Shown: positions 47,053-55,398 of the stretch, in pieces
Position numbering within the stretch: the first letter of the stretch is position 1
How the letters are laid out: every line of letters starts with the position of its first letter
NCBI RefSeq assembly: GCF_031085175.1
Contig: NZ_JAVHUY010000010.1
Span: 62,001 to 126,000 of the forward strand
DNA from: Phytohabitans maris
Lineage (GTDB): Bacteria > Actinomycetota > Actinomycetes > Mycobacteriales > Micromonosporaceae
Direction: 5' to 3'
DNA length: 64,000 nt
Translations under genes and position numbers: made by a program
Notes under the pieces: generated by a model
Told to the model about the DNA's origin: nothing
The model's input: only the letters and a program-made list of their open reading frames with translations
Database searches by the model: none

Positions 47053-48513
47053 TCACATCGGGTTCCAGCCGTCGGAGCCGGCGAGGTACCGCTGCGGCGT
47101 GTAGTTGGCGGCCTGGGAGTCGGAGAGCTGCGGGCGGTTGGCGTTGGTGCCGGCACCCGAGCCGGTGTTCCGGTACTCGAGGAAGCGCGCGTTCTGCCAG
47201 ACGTTGCCGGACATGTCCGTCCAGGGCTGCGCGGTGCGGATGGTCGCGCTGAGCGTGGACTCCCGGTACAGCACCTGCGCGTCCGGGCGCCACGGGCGGC
47301 CGAGCTGGGTGACGTTGTTGGCTGCCCCGCTGATGCTCGAACGGTAGAAGAGGAAGCCGTACGTCTTGGTGGCGGCGGTGCTGGCCGCGGTGATCGGGCC
47401 ACCGGTGGAGCGCTTCTCGTAGATGGAGCAGTTGTCGAAGACGATCGTGCCGCCGCCGAAGATGAAGTCGACGGTGCCCTCCACATAGGAGTCGGCGACG
47501 TAGGCGCGGGTGGCGTCGTTTACCAGGAACGTGTCCTGGTCGCCCAGGAGCCGTACGTTGTCGAGGACCGCGCGGTCCGCGTTGAGGTTCAGCGCGACGG
47601 CCTGGTGGCCGCTGCTGGCCGAGTTCTCGTCGAAGTCGTTCGAGATGGTCAGGTTGGTCGCGACGAAGTCACGGCCGTCCACAAAGGCCGTTGCGCTGCC
47701 GGACGTGCCGTGCGTACCGGCTGAGTTGTTGTAGACGATGACCACGTTGGACGGTCCGGAGCCGAGCCCTTGCAGGGTGACGAGCGGCTTGTTGGACGGC
47801 ACCCGGATCACCTCGCGGTAGGTGCCGGCCTTGATGGTGATGACCCGGCGGGTCGAGTTGTTCGCCGGTACGGCGTCGATGGCCGCCTGCACCGTGCGGT
47901 ACGTGCCGGTGCCGTCGGACGCCACGGTCGGGGTGCCCGATGGCGGCGGCGTGGTCGGGTTGGGGTTGCCGCCGACCTGGTTGAAGAGCCACTGCATCCG
48001 GGCCACGTCCGAACAGGTCTCCTGCACGATCGGGTTGCCACCCGCGGTCGAGCCGTCCCGGTCGCTGACGCAGAGGCCGCTCGCGGCGCTCGTGATCCGG
48101 TACTTGCCGGAGGCGGCACTCGACGCCGCGAAGGACCACCGCTGGTTGACCTTCGTCCCGTCACCACAGCCCCACTGCTGGAGCTGCACACCCGAGCTGG
48201 TCGAGCCGGACGGAAGGTCCGCACAGCGGGTACTGTTCACGTTCACCAGGTTGAAGCCACCAGCCGACGACGAAACCACCCGCCACTGCTGCCGGGTCGA
48301 ACCAGCACTACACGACGCCTGCTGGAGCAGCGCGCCGTTGTCCGCCGAGCCACCCGCCACCTCCAGGCACTTACCCGAAGCCCCCACGGCCAGCGTGTAG
48401 ACGCCACCGTTCGCGGGAGTCGCGGCGCTGGCCGGCAGCACCGATACCGCGACGATCACGGTCGGCACCGCCAAGCCGATCACGGCGGCGCCGAGCGTAA
48501 GTCGGTTGGACAT
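47053..48513 (-). CDS. Secreted pectinesterase (CE8) with N-terminal CBM13 module
   Basis: 486 aa from the ATG at 48513, which has AAAGG 6 nt upstream; the ATG two codons earlier would overlap that site. Signal peptide about 1-30, CBM13 (about 35-178), Pro/Thr linker, then the CE8 beta-helix (about 195-486). Catalytic residues lie in LLGDQDTFL (two Asp), VDFIFGG (Asp) and LGRPWRPDA (Arg). It removes methyl esters from homogalacturonan so that the two lyases can cut it. It is 26 bp upstream of the PL1 gene and likely in one transcript with it; the promoter has the shared box at 48698. Confidence 0.93.
   Translation of the reverse strand: MSNRLTLGAAVIGLAVPTVIVAVSVLPASAATPANGGVYTLAVGASGKCLEVAGGSADNGALLQQASCSAGSTRQQWRVVSSSAGGFNLVNVNSTRCADLPSGSTSSGVQLQQWGCGDGTKVNQRWSFAASSAASGKYRITSAASGLCVSDRDGSTAGGNPIVQETCSDVARMQWLFNQVGGNPNPTTPPPSGTPTVASDGTGTYRTVQAAIDAVPANNSTRRVITIKAGTYREVIRVPSNKPLVTLQGLGSGPSNVVIVYNNSAGTHGTSGSATAFVDGRDFVATNLTISNDFDENSASSGHQAVALNLNADRAVLDNVRLLGDQDTFLVNDATRAYVADSYVEGTVDFIFGGGTIVFDNCSIYEKRSTGGPITAASTAATKTYGFLFYRSSISGAANNVTQLGRPWRPDAQVLYRESTLSATIRTAQPWTDMSGNVWQNARFLEYRNTGSGAGTNANRPQLSDSQAANYTPQRYLAGSDGWNPM
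47965..48411 (-). repeat. CBM13-coding direct repeat, copy 2
   Basis: Partner of 46481-46927; the aligned 447 bp have no indels and about 21 differences, clustered in a few places such as the codons around 48091-48105 and 48249-48252. Confidence 0.85.
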
Positions 48514-48697
48514 TCGCATCCTTTCTTCGCACGGGAACGGCCTCACGCGCGCGAAGGGGTGCGGTGGCGTCGGCCGTCCTCGAAATGGCTGCGTGTTTGA
48601 CCGTCGCTAGCCCGGACAGGCGACGAGACTGCGGACCGGCGGTTGCCCAGCCACCGATCACAGTCGATGCGTAGATGAGACTATGCCACGCCCGATC

Positions 48698-48722
48698 GTT
48701 AAGTCAATCGATGAAACAAACC
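48698..48722 (-). promoter_or_regulatory. Pectin-locus box, copy 1, over the -35 of the pectinesterase promoter
   Basis: On the plus strand GTTAAGTCAATCGATGAAAC continues as AAACC; 21 of 25 bases match 56888-56912. On the minus strand it contains TTGACT (48707-48702), followed after 18 bp by TAGTCT (48683-48678). The box overlaps the -35 and extends upstream, so a repressor or an activator could sit here. Confidence 0.6.
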
Positions 48723-49008
48723 CCCTGTGCTGCGCTTCTGTACCACTTCCGGGGACGCCGCACGGCGGCGTCTGGGCCTGGCGCGGCCCGGCAAGGAAAC
48801 CGATACAGACCCTGGACGATCTATTCCAACGGGTCCGGCAGCGGCCACTCGTGGGCCGAACCCCGCGGCAGCGGGCGGTAGACCGCCCCTTTCAAGGACG
48901 CCGGGCCTCGGGGCCACAAGGCCCCCGTGGTGACGGTCGCGCCGCCGGCCCTGGGGCCGGCGTGGGTTGTGAAGCGCGGAGGGTGCGGCCGCGGGAACGC
49001 ACCCCGCG

Positions 49009-49042
49009 CAACGGTCTGGACCACGACGGAGATCGCGGTAGC
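49009..49042 (-). repeat. Distal conserved block, copy 1
   Basis: 34 bp starting CAACGGTCTGGACCACGACG; 30 of 34 match 57169-57202. It is about 290 bp from the shared box in both places, with unrelated sequence between. Confidence 0.55.
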
Positions 49043-49057
49043 TCCATAAATGGGTCT

Positions 49058-50299
49058 TTAGCGCCTGGAGGGCTGGTGGAGCAGCCAGGTCGCGGGGTGC
49101 TGGCGGATCTGGTCGATCGAGGTGAGGGCGGCGCCGATGACCGCCGCGTCGGGGCCGAGGAGCGCCGGGCGGACGGTGATCGGGGCCCAGCCGGTGGTGA
49201 GGACCCGCTGGTTGATCTCGGCCTGCGCGTTGGCGGTGAGCCACGACGTCAGCAGGGCGTAGCTGCCGCCGAGCAGCACCGTGTCGATGTCGAGGATGTT
49301 GAGCACGCCGGACAGCGCGATGCCGAGGGTGGTGCTGGCGGTGTCGAGCGCGGCGAGGGTGGCCGGCTCCCCCGCGTCGGCGCGGGTGAGGATGGCGGCG
49401 TCGGGCGTGACGTCGACCGGGGCCGGCTGGTCGCCGAGGATGGCCTCCAGGCTCGCGTAGGTGTGCAGGCAGCCGCGCGCGCCACACGGGCACGGCTTGC
49501 CGTCGGGGTAGACGGTGACGTGTCCCAACTCGCCGCTCCAGCCGCGCATGCCGCGCAGCAACTCTCCATCTAGGACGATGCCGGCGCCGATGCCGAGACC
49601 GCCGGAGACGTAGACGAAGCCGCCCCGGGCGTCGCCGCCCGCGTACAGCTCGCCGAGCGCGGCCAGGTTGGCCTCGTTTTCCACCGTCACCGGCAGGTCG
49701 AGGTGGCGGGTGGCGTCGCGGAGCAGGGCGCCGGCGTCCACGTCGCGCCAGCCGAGCGCGGGCGCGGTGCGCACCACGCCGGCGTCCACCGGCCCGGGTA
49801 CCGCGAGCGTCGCCGTCACGACGGTGAGGCGCTCCGCGGCGATGGCCTCGATCGCGGCATCGGCCATCCGCGCGAGGTCGGCCAGCACGGCGCCGGCGGT
49901 GCGGCCGGCGTACGGCGACGGCGCGAAGGCCAGGTGGCGCACGTTTCCGGTCAGGTCGACGGCGCAGGCGGCCAGGCCGTCGGCGCGGATGTCGAGGCCG
50001 AGCCCCGCGGGCCCCCGGTCGGAGAGCGTGAGCCCCACCCGGGGCCGGCCGGCGCGCCCGTCGTGGGCGATGCCGGTCTCGGTGATGAGCTGGCCGGCGA
50101 GGAGGTCTTCGACGATCCGGGTGATGGTGGGCCGGGTCAGGCCGGTGGCCGCCGCCAGCTCGGTGCGGGAGATGGGGTGGGTCGCCGCGAGGATGTGCCG
50201 GAAGACGAGTTCGAGGTTGATGGTGCGCAGGCTCTCCTGCCGCACCGGCGCCTCGCGCTGCCGCGGGCTGCTCGGCCGGATCGACGTACGGTCGGTCAT
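49058..50299 (-). CDS. ROK-family transcriptional regulator
   Basis: 413 aa. An N-terminal winged helix (about 20-85, HPISRTELAAATGLTRPTIT) is joined to a ROK sugar-kinase-like domain (about 95-400). The ROK Zn-finger motif CPCGARGCLHTYAS and the sugar loop GWSGELGHVTV are intact. Such proteins repress sugar genes until a sugar or phosphosugar binds. It is the last gene of the transport operon, with a 4-bp overlap (ATGA) with the preceding DUF6807 gene. The shared promoter box is the obvious candidate target. Confidence 0.9.
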   Translation of the reverse strand: MTDRTSIRPSSPRQREAPVRQESLRTINLELVFRHILAATHPISRTELAAATGLTRPTITRIVEDLLAGQLITETGIAHDGRAGRPRVGLTLSDRGPAGLGLDIRADGLAACAVDLTGNVRHLAFAPSPYAGRTAGAVLADLARMADAAIEAIAAERLTVVTATLAVPGPVDAGVVRTAPALGWRDVDAGALLRDATRHLDLPVTVENEANLAALGELYAGGDARGGFVYVSGGLGIGAGIVLDGELLRGMRGWSGELGHVTVYPDGKPCPCGARGCLHTYASLEAILGDQPAPVDVTPDAAILTRADAGEPATLAALDTASTTLGIALSGVLNILDIDTVLLGGSYALLTSWLTANAQAEINQRVLTTGWAPITVRPALLGPDAAVIGAALTSIDQIRQHPATWLLHQPSRR

Positions 50300-51183
50300 G
50301 GCGCCTGCCGGACCGCGCCGGCGAGAGCGGCGGCCGCGGCCGCGGTGAGCGGGCCGTCCACGACGGCGGTGACGAGGCTCCGCTCGATCGTCTCGTCCGG
50401 GCCGAGCACGAGCGGTTCGTCCCAGGCGAGCGAGGAGCCGACCCCGACGTAGTCGCGGGCCCGCACGAACCACCGGTCGCGGGCGGTGGCCTCGTCCCCG
50501 GGTACGAACAGGACGGTCCACCGGTCGCCGCCGGTGACCGCGAGCCAGGCCGCTGTGCCGCCGTGCACCGATCGCACGCCGGTGCCGGCCGGGCTGAGGA
50601 TCTGGGCGCTCTCCACCGGGGCGGCGCGCCAGAAGAAGCCGCCGTACCCCGCGCCGGGACGCCCCAGTGCGGCCGGGCTGCGAAACGGCAGCGGCGCGCC
50701 GGTCGCGTTGGTGAGCCGGGTGTGGATGGCCAGCGCCCAAGCGGTGTCGGTGACCGGGCGGCAGGTGATCGTGCGCTGCTCGTGCAGCACCGGGTTGCCG
50801 TGCGCGTCCGCCCACCGCAGCGCGTGCGCGAGCTCGTCGCCGGTGTGCCGCAGCCACCGCTGGTGCCGCTGCACGCCGTGATTGTCGAGCCAGGCCGGGC
50901 CGTGACCGGCGACGAACGTGCGCCCGCCCCAGAAGTTGTGCCCACCCACGTCGGGCACGGCGATGCTGATGCCGAACTGGTGGCGGTGCGAGTCGGGGCC
51001 GGCGTCGGTGACGGTGGTGCCGGCGAGCGTACGCACGGGGTGCAGGTAGGGGCGCGGGGACATGGCGAGCGGCAGGTCGGGGCGCCACACGTACTCGGCG
51101 ACGTCGCGCCCCCGCACGCGCAGGGTGGCGGTGCCGTGCGGCTGGTCGGCCAGCGCCGGCGGCCGTACGCCGGGACCCGCCAT
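50296..51183 (-). CDS. DUF6807 (PmoA-family) protein, copy B
   Basis: 295 aa from the ATG at 51183, preceded by GAGGTGA at the right distance; a GTG at 51276 overlapping the upstream stop would add a basic Pro-rich tail and is less likely. The domain motifs are MSPRPYLHPVRTLAG, DSHRHQFGISIAV, HNFWGGRTF and GRPGAGYGGFFWR. No signal peptide. The family is often labelled methane oxygenase PmoA but has no link to methane; it is usually found in sugar operons. It is paralogous to the 286-aa protein encoded just upstream. Confidence 0.85.
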   Translation of the reverse strand: MAGPGVRPPALADQPHGTATLRVRGRDVAEYVWRPDLPLAMSPRPYLHPVRTLAGTTVTDAGPDSHRHQFGISIAVPDVGGHNFWGGRTFVAGHGPAWLDNHGVQRHQRWLRHTGDELAHALRWADAHGNPVLHEQRTITCRPVTDTAWALAIHTRLTNATGAPLPFRSPAALGRPGAGYGGFFWRAAPVESAQILSPAGTGVRSVHGGTAAWLAVTGGDRWTVLFVPGDEATARDRWFVRARDYVGVGSSLAWDEPLVLGPDETIERSLVTAVVDGPLTAAAAAALAGAVRQAP

Positions 51184-51272
51184 CGTCACCTCGCCGTCTC
51201 TCGTCGCCAGGCCCGCGCCCTGTCCCGGCCGCCGTGGCGCCCGGACGGCGGGGACGGACCGGCGGCTGGCGG

Positions 51273-52133
51273 TCACGGCGGCCACCCGTCGTGGAGCGCC
51301 GCGACCTCACCGGCGATGCCGGCGACCTCGCGCGAGCGGAGCCGGCCGTCGGCCACGACCGTGATGATACGGCGACGCAGCGCGCTGCCCGAGCCGACGA
51401 CCAGCGGCTGGTCCCAGGCGAGCGCGGAACCCACGCCGGCGTAGTCGCGGCTGCGGACGAACCAGAGGTCGGCCTGGCCCGGCACGAAGATCAACGTCCA
51501 CGGATCGGTGTCCGCGCCGCTGAGCGCCAGCCAGGCGGTCCGCTGCCCGTGCAGCCGCCGCTCGCCGGTGCGGTCCGGGCCGAGCACGTGTATCCGCCGG
51601 TCGCCGCGGCGCGCCCGCCAGAAGAAGCCGCCGTACCCGGCGCCGGGGCGGCCGTTGGTGGCCGGGCTGGCGAAGGCGAGCGGCTCGCCGGTCACGTTGG
51701 TGAGCTCGAAGCCGAAGTCGAGCGCCCACGCGCGGTCGTTCACCGGAAGGGCGGCGATGCGGCGCCGCTCGCGCACCAGGTCGGTGCCGGCCGGACCGAT
51801 CCAGCGAAGCTCGTGGTGGACGCTGCTGGCGTCGCGGGTCGTCCAGCGGTGGTGTCGCTGGGTGCCGTGGTTGGGCAGGTGCACCGGCCCGCGCCCGGGT
51901 ACGAACGTGCGCCCGCCCCAGAAGTTGGCCCCGCCGACGTCCGCGACCGCGACGCTCACGCCGAGGTGGTGCAGGTGGTCGGCGGGCATCGACTCGGTGA
52001 CCTCGGTGCCGCCGAGCGTGCGGACCGGGTGGAGGAAGGGGCGAGGCGAGACGGTCTCCGGGAGGCGGGGCTGCCAGGCGTACTCGGCGACCGGGCGCTC
52101 GCCCAGTCGCAGGCTGACCGTCTGCGCCGTCAT
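51273..52133 (-). CDS. DUF6807 (PmoA-family) protein, copy A
   Basis: 286 aa, ATG overlapping the GH43 stop (ATGA). Motifs match copy B in order: VSPRPFLHPVRTLGG, ADHLHHLGVSVAV, ANFWGGRTFVPG and GRPGAGYGGFFWR. His-rich positions (DHLHHLG) and Arg/Tyr patches suggest a sugar-binding beta-sandwich. The pair diverged well before now. Role unknown; possible oxidation or hydrolysis of an oligosaccharide imported by the neighbouring transporter. Confidence 0.85.
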   Translation of the reverse strand: MTAQTVSLRLGERPVAEYAWQPRLPETVSPRPFLHPVRTLGGTEVTESMPADHLHHLGVSVAVADVGGANFWGGRTFVPGRGPVHLPNHGTQRHHRWTTRDASSVHHELRWIGPAGTDLVRERRRIAALPVNDRAWALDFGFELTNVTGEPLAFASPATNGRPGAGYGGFFWRARRGDRRIHVLGPDRTGERRLHGQRTAWLALSGADTDPWTLIFVPGQADLWFVRSRDYAGVGSALAWDQPLVVGSGSALRRRIITVVADGRLRSREVAGIAGEVAALHDGWPP

Positions 52134-53620
52134 GCCGCCGGTCCCGTTACGCCCAGCCGGCTCACCTCGACCGCACCCCCCGTACCGCTGGCGAAGAGCC
52201 CTAGTGTGGCGCCGACCCAGTGCCCGGCCGTGGCCGGAAACGGCGGTCCGATCGGGCGCGGCGGCTCGCCGGCGAGGAACTGGCACCGGCCGTCGGGGGT
52301 CACCTCGACGCCGACGGATTCCTCTGTGGACATCGGGGGCGCGGCGTCCCGCTCCGGCTCGCCTTCGCCGGCCACCCGATGGACGAGCCGCACGCCGGCG
52401 GCGCTGTGTTCGAGCCCGATCCAGGCGTAGCTGCGGCCGAGGATCGTGAGGCCGGCCCGCGCTCCCGGGGTCGTGCCAATCAGGCGGAGCGTGGTCGTGG
52501 CGCGGAAGTGCTCGGCGGGGAGCCGCTGGCCGAGCAGGTTGGGCAGGCGCCGCAGGTCGCCGTCCGGATCGGTGGGGAGGCAGGCGAGCCGGAGCCCGCC
52601 GCCCGGCTGGAAGCTCCACCACTCCGGCCGCGGGTTGGCCGCCCACGCCCACTGCGGTCCGAGGTCAGGCCCGGTGAAGTCGTCAGCCGCGGCGGGTGCC
52701 GCCGGCCTTCCGGGTCCTGCCGCCGGCTTCCGGTGCGACGGGACCGGCTGGCCGGGCGGTGAGCCGATCGACGGCCAGCCGTCCGCCCACCGCATGGGTT
52801 GCAGGTGCACGACCCGGCCGAACGCTCCCTTGTCCTGGAAGTGCAGGAACCAGTCCGCCCCGTCCACAGTGGTCACCCAGGCGCCCTGGTGCGGGCCGTT
52901 GACCGGGGTGTCGCCCTGGGCCAGCACGATCCGGTCCTCGTACGGGCCGAAGACGTGCCGGGACCGGAAGGCCGACTGCCAGCCGTCGGTGACGCCACCG
53001 GCGGGCGCGAAGATCCAGTACCAGCCGTCGTGGGTGTAGAACTTGGGCCCCTCCAGCGTGCGGTAGCCGGGGAGCGCGTCGCCGTCGACGATGTGCCGGC
53101 CGCCGTCCAGCAGCGCGCTGCCGTCCGGGCTCATCCGGTGGCAGGTGAGCTTGTTGTTGAACCCGGCGCGGCTCTTGGCCCAGGCGTGCACCAGGTACGC
53201 CGACCCGTCGACGTCCCACAGTGGACACGGGTCGATCAGCCCCCGGCCGCCCTTGAGCAGGTGTGGCCGGCTCCACGGTCCGGCGGGGTCGGTGGCGGTG
53301 ATGACGAAGATGCCCCGATCCGGGTCGGGATACACGATCCAGAACCGGCCGTCGTGGTGACGGAGCGCCGGCGCCCACACGCCGCACCCGTGCCGCGGGG
53401 TGTCGAACTCCTCCTCCGGCTCCAGCCGCGGCAGCCCGTGGCCGACGATCGACCAGTTGACCAGGTCGCGGCTGTGCAGGATGGGCAGTCCGGGTACCCG
53501 GTGAAAGCTGGACGCGACGAGGTAGAAGTCGGCGCCGACCCGGATCACGTCCGGGTCGGACCAGTCCGCGTGCAGCACCGGGTTGCGGTAGGTGCCGTCG
53601 CCGTTGTCGGCGCTCCTCAT
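52130..53620 (-). CDS. GH43-family glycoside hydrolase (intracellular)
   Basis: 496 aa, no signal peptide. Five-bladed propeller (about 8-300) with the catalytic base in WSDPDVIRV (Asp22), the pKa modulator Asp in the GLIDPCPLW region and the general acid Glu near 189 in TLEGPKFY. A C-terminal beta-sandwich (about 325-496, ending GAVEVSRLG) is the GH43_C2 type. It acts on arabinan-, xylan- or galactan-type side chains, probably on oligosaccharides after import. Overlaps: 4 bp with the permease upstream and 4 bp with DUF6807 copy A. Confidence 0.9.
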   Translation of the reverse strand: MRSADNGDGTYRNPVLHADWSDPDVIRVGADFYLVASSFHRVPGLPILHSRDLVNWSIVGHGLPRLEPEEEFDTPRHGCGVWAPALRHHDGRFWIVYPDPDRGIFVITATDPAGPWSRPHLLKGGRGLIDPCPLWDVDGSAYLVHAWAKSRAGFNNKLTCHRMSPDGSALLDGGRHIVDGDALPGYRTLEGPKFYTHDGWYWIFAPAGGVTDGWQSAFRSRHVFGPYEDRIVLAQGDTPVNGPHQGAWVTTVDGADWFLHFQDKGAFGRVVHLQPMRWADGWPSIGSPPGQPVPSHRKPAAGPGRPAAPAAADDFTGPDLGPQWAWAANPRPEWWSFQPGGGLRLACLPTDPDGDLRRLPNLLGQRLPAEHFRATTTLRLIGTTPGARAGLTILGRSYAWIGLEHSAAGVRLVHRVAGEGEPERDAAPPMSTEESVGVEVTPDGRCQFLAGEPPRPIGPPFPATAGHWVGATLGLFASGTGGAVEVSRLGVTGPAA

Positions 53621-54447
53621 TTGAGTCCCGTGGTGGCGATGCCCTTGACCAGGTACTTCTGGCCGGCGATAAAGAACCCGACGACCGGCGCCAGCGACAG
53701 GAACGACATCGCGAACATCTGCCCCCACTGCGACTGCCCCTCCGAGTCCATAAACTGCCGCAGCGCCAGCGGCACGGTGTAGAGCTCCGAGTCGGTCAGG
53801 TAGATCAGCGGCGCGAAGAACTCGTTCCAGACCGAGATGAACGTGAAGATGGCCGTGGTCGCGAACGCCGGCAGGCAGAGCGGCATGATCACGCTCCAGA
53901 ACGTGCGGAACGGCCCGCAGCCGTCGATCCGGGCGGCGTCGTCCAGCTCGTGCGGCAGCGAGCGCATGAACTGGACCATCAGGAAGATGTAGAACGCGTT
54001 GGTGGCGAGGAAGTTCGGCACCAGCAGCGGGTAGTACGTGTTGATCCAGTCGAGCTTGGCAAACACGATGTACTGCGGCACCAGCAGCACGTGTCCGGGG
54101 AGCATCATCGTGCCGAGCATCAGCGCGAAGAAGAGCTTGCGGCCGGTGAAGTTGAGCCGGGCGAAGCCGTACGCCGCGAGGGAGCAGGAGACCAGGTTGC
54201 CGATGATGCTCAGCACCACGATGACGAACGAGTTGACGAAGTACAGGCTGAACGGGTGCTCCAGCGCGGTCCAGCCATCGGGGTAGTTGCTCAGGTCCCA
54301 CGCCGCCGGCCAGAGCGCGAGGTCGGTGAAGATCGTCTTGCTGGGCTTGAGTGAGCTGGAGACCATCCACAGCAACGGATACATCATGACCGCTCCGATG
54401 AGGCAGAGCATGATGTGGCGGGCAAACCGGGATCTGAGCAGCGACAT
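53617..54447 (-). CDS. Carbohydrate ABC transporter permease (MalG type)
   Basis: 276 aa, six membrane helices. The EAA loop is PHELDDAARIDGCGPFRTFW (about residues 167-186), where the shared ATPase docks. Part of a CUT1 importer with the MalF-type permease upstream and the lipoprotein. No ATPase gene is in the operon, so a general MsiK-type ATPase elsewhere is expected. Confidence 0.93.
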   Translation of the reverse strand: MSLLRSRFARHIMLCLIGAVMMYPLLWMVSSSLKPSKTIFTDLALWPAAWDLSNYPDGWTALEHPFSLYFVNSFVIVVLSIIGNLVSCSLAAYGFARLNFTGRKLFFALMLGTMMLPGHVLLVPQYIVFAKLDWINTYYPLLVPNFLATNAFYIFLMVQFMRSLPHELDDAARIDGCGPFRTFWSVIMPLCLPAFATTAIFTFISVWNEFFAPLIYLTDSELYTVPLALRQFMDSEGQSQWGQMFAMSFLSLAPVVGFFIAGQKYLVKGIATTGLK

Positions 54448-54456
54448 GGCGAGACC

Positions 54457-55398
54457 TCAGTTGTCGTAGAAGACCCAGTACTTGGCGGCCAGGAAGTTGA
54501 GCGCGGTGAACGCGGCGATGATGACCAGCAGCATCCACGCCATGGCCGACGCGTAGCCCATGTTGAACTGCGAAAACCCCTGCTGGTACAGGTAGAGGTT
54601 GTAGAACATCGTGGAGTCGGCCGGGCCACCCGTGCCGCTGCTCAGCACGAAGCCCTGGGTGAACGTCTGGAACGACGAGATCAGCGACTGGATCAGGTTG
54701 AAGAAGATGATCGGGCTGAGCAGCGGCAGGGTGATCGACCGAAACTGGTGCCACTTCGAGGCGCCGTCGACGGCCGCCGCCTCGTAGTACATCGCCGGGA
54801 TCTGCCGCAGCCCGGCCAGGAAAATCACCATCGGCGAGCCGAACGTCCAGATGTGCAGCACGATCAGCGTCGTGAGCGCGTAGTCGGGATCGGACGTCCA
54901 CGCTGGACCGTCGATGCCAAACCAGCCGAGAAACGCGTTGACGACGCCGTCGAGGCCGAAGATGTAGCGCCACAGCAGCACTACCGCGACGCTCCCGCCG
55001 AGCAGCGAGGGCAGGTAGAAGACCGCCCGGTAGATCGGCAGGCCGCGTACGCCCCGGTTGAGCAGCATCGCCACGCCCAGCGCCACGACGAGCGACAGCG
55101 GCACCGACACGAACGTGTAGATGAACGTGACCTTCAGCGACTGCCGCAGCAGCGGGTCGTCGAGCATCTCCCGGAAGTTGCCCAGGCCGATCCACTGTGG
55201 AGCGTTCAGCAGGTTGTAGTCGGTGAAGGCGAGGTAGAGCGAGGCGAAGAACGGGATGACCGTGAAGAGCATCCCGATGAACCAGGGCAGCAGGAAGAGG
55301 TATCCGGCCCGGTCCTTGCGCGGCTTGACCCGCCGCGGTGGTGGCGCGGGCGGCGCGGACGCTCCGGCGGGGAGCGTGACCCGGGTCGTGGTGGTCAC
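54457..55398 (-). CDS. Carbohydrate ABC transporter permease (MalF type)
   Basis: 313 aa, GTG start overlapping the binding-protein stop by 4 bp. Six membrane helices, with a Pro-rich cytosolic N-terminus. The EAA loop (MYYEAAAVDGASKWHQFRSI, about 208-227) is intact. Partner of the MalG-type permease, 9 bp away. Confidence 0.93.
   Translation of the reverse strand: MTTTTRVTLPAGASAPPAPPPRRVKPRKDRAGYLFLLPWFIGMLFTVIPFFASLYLAFTDYNLLNAPQWIGLGNFREMLDDPLLRQSLKVTFIYTFVSVPLSLVVALGVAMLLNRGVRGLPIYRAVFYLPSLLGGSVAVVLLWRYIFGLDGVVNAFLGWFGIDGPAWTSDPDYALTTLIVLHIWTFGSPMVIFLAGLRQIPAMYYEAAAVDGASKWHQFRSITLPLLSPIIFFNLIQSLISSFQTFTQGFVLSSGTGGPADSTMFYNLYLYQQGFSQFNMGYASAMAWMLLVIIAAFTALNFLAAKYWVFYDN

Larger units (their letters stand above)
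48514..49057. other. 544-bp intergenic region upstream of the pectinesterase
   Basis: No gene is visible. It holds a promoter with the 25-bp shared box (48698-48722), several GC-rich dyads such as GCCGGCCCTGGGGCCGGC near 48944, and a second conserved block (49009-49042) 15 bp from the ROK stop. Short reading frames starting at ATGAAACAAAC exist in both copies but their products are unrelated, so they are rejected as genes. Confidence 0.6.

Noticed and set aside
48710-48880. Small frame MKQTPCAALLYHF... at the shared box, and its counterpart MKQTTFPAHL... at 56901
   Set aside because: Only the four residues from the shared box agree; the rest are unrelated, so the box is regulatory DNA and not a start of homologous peptides.
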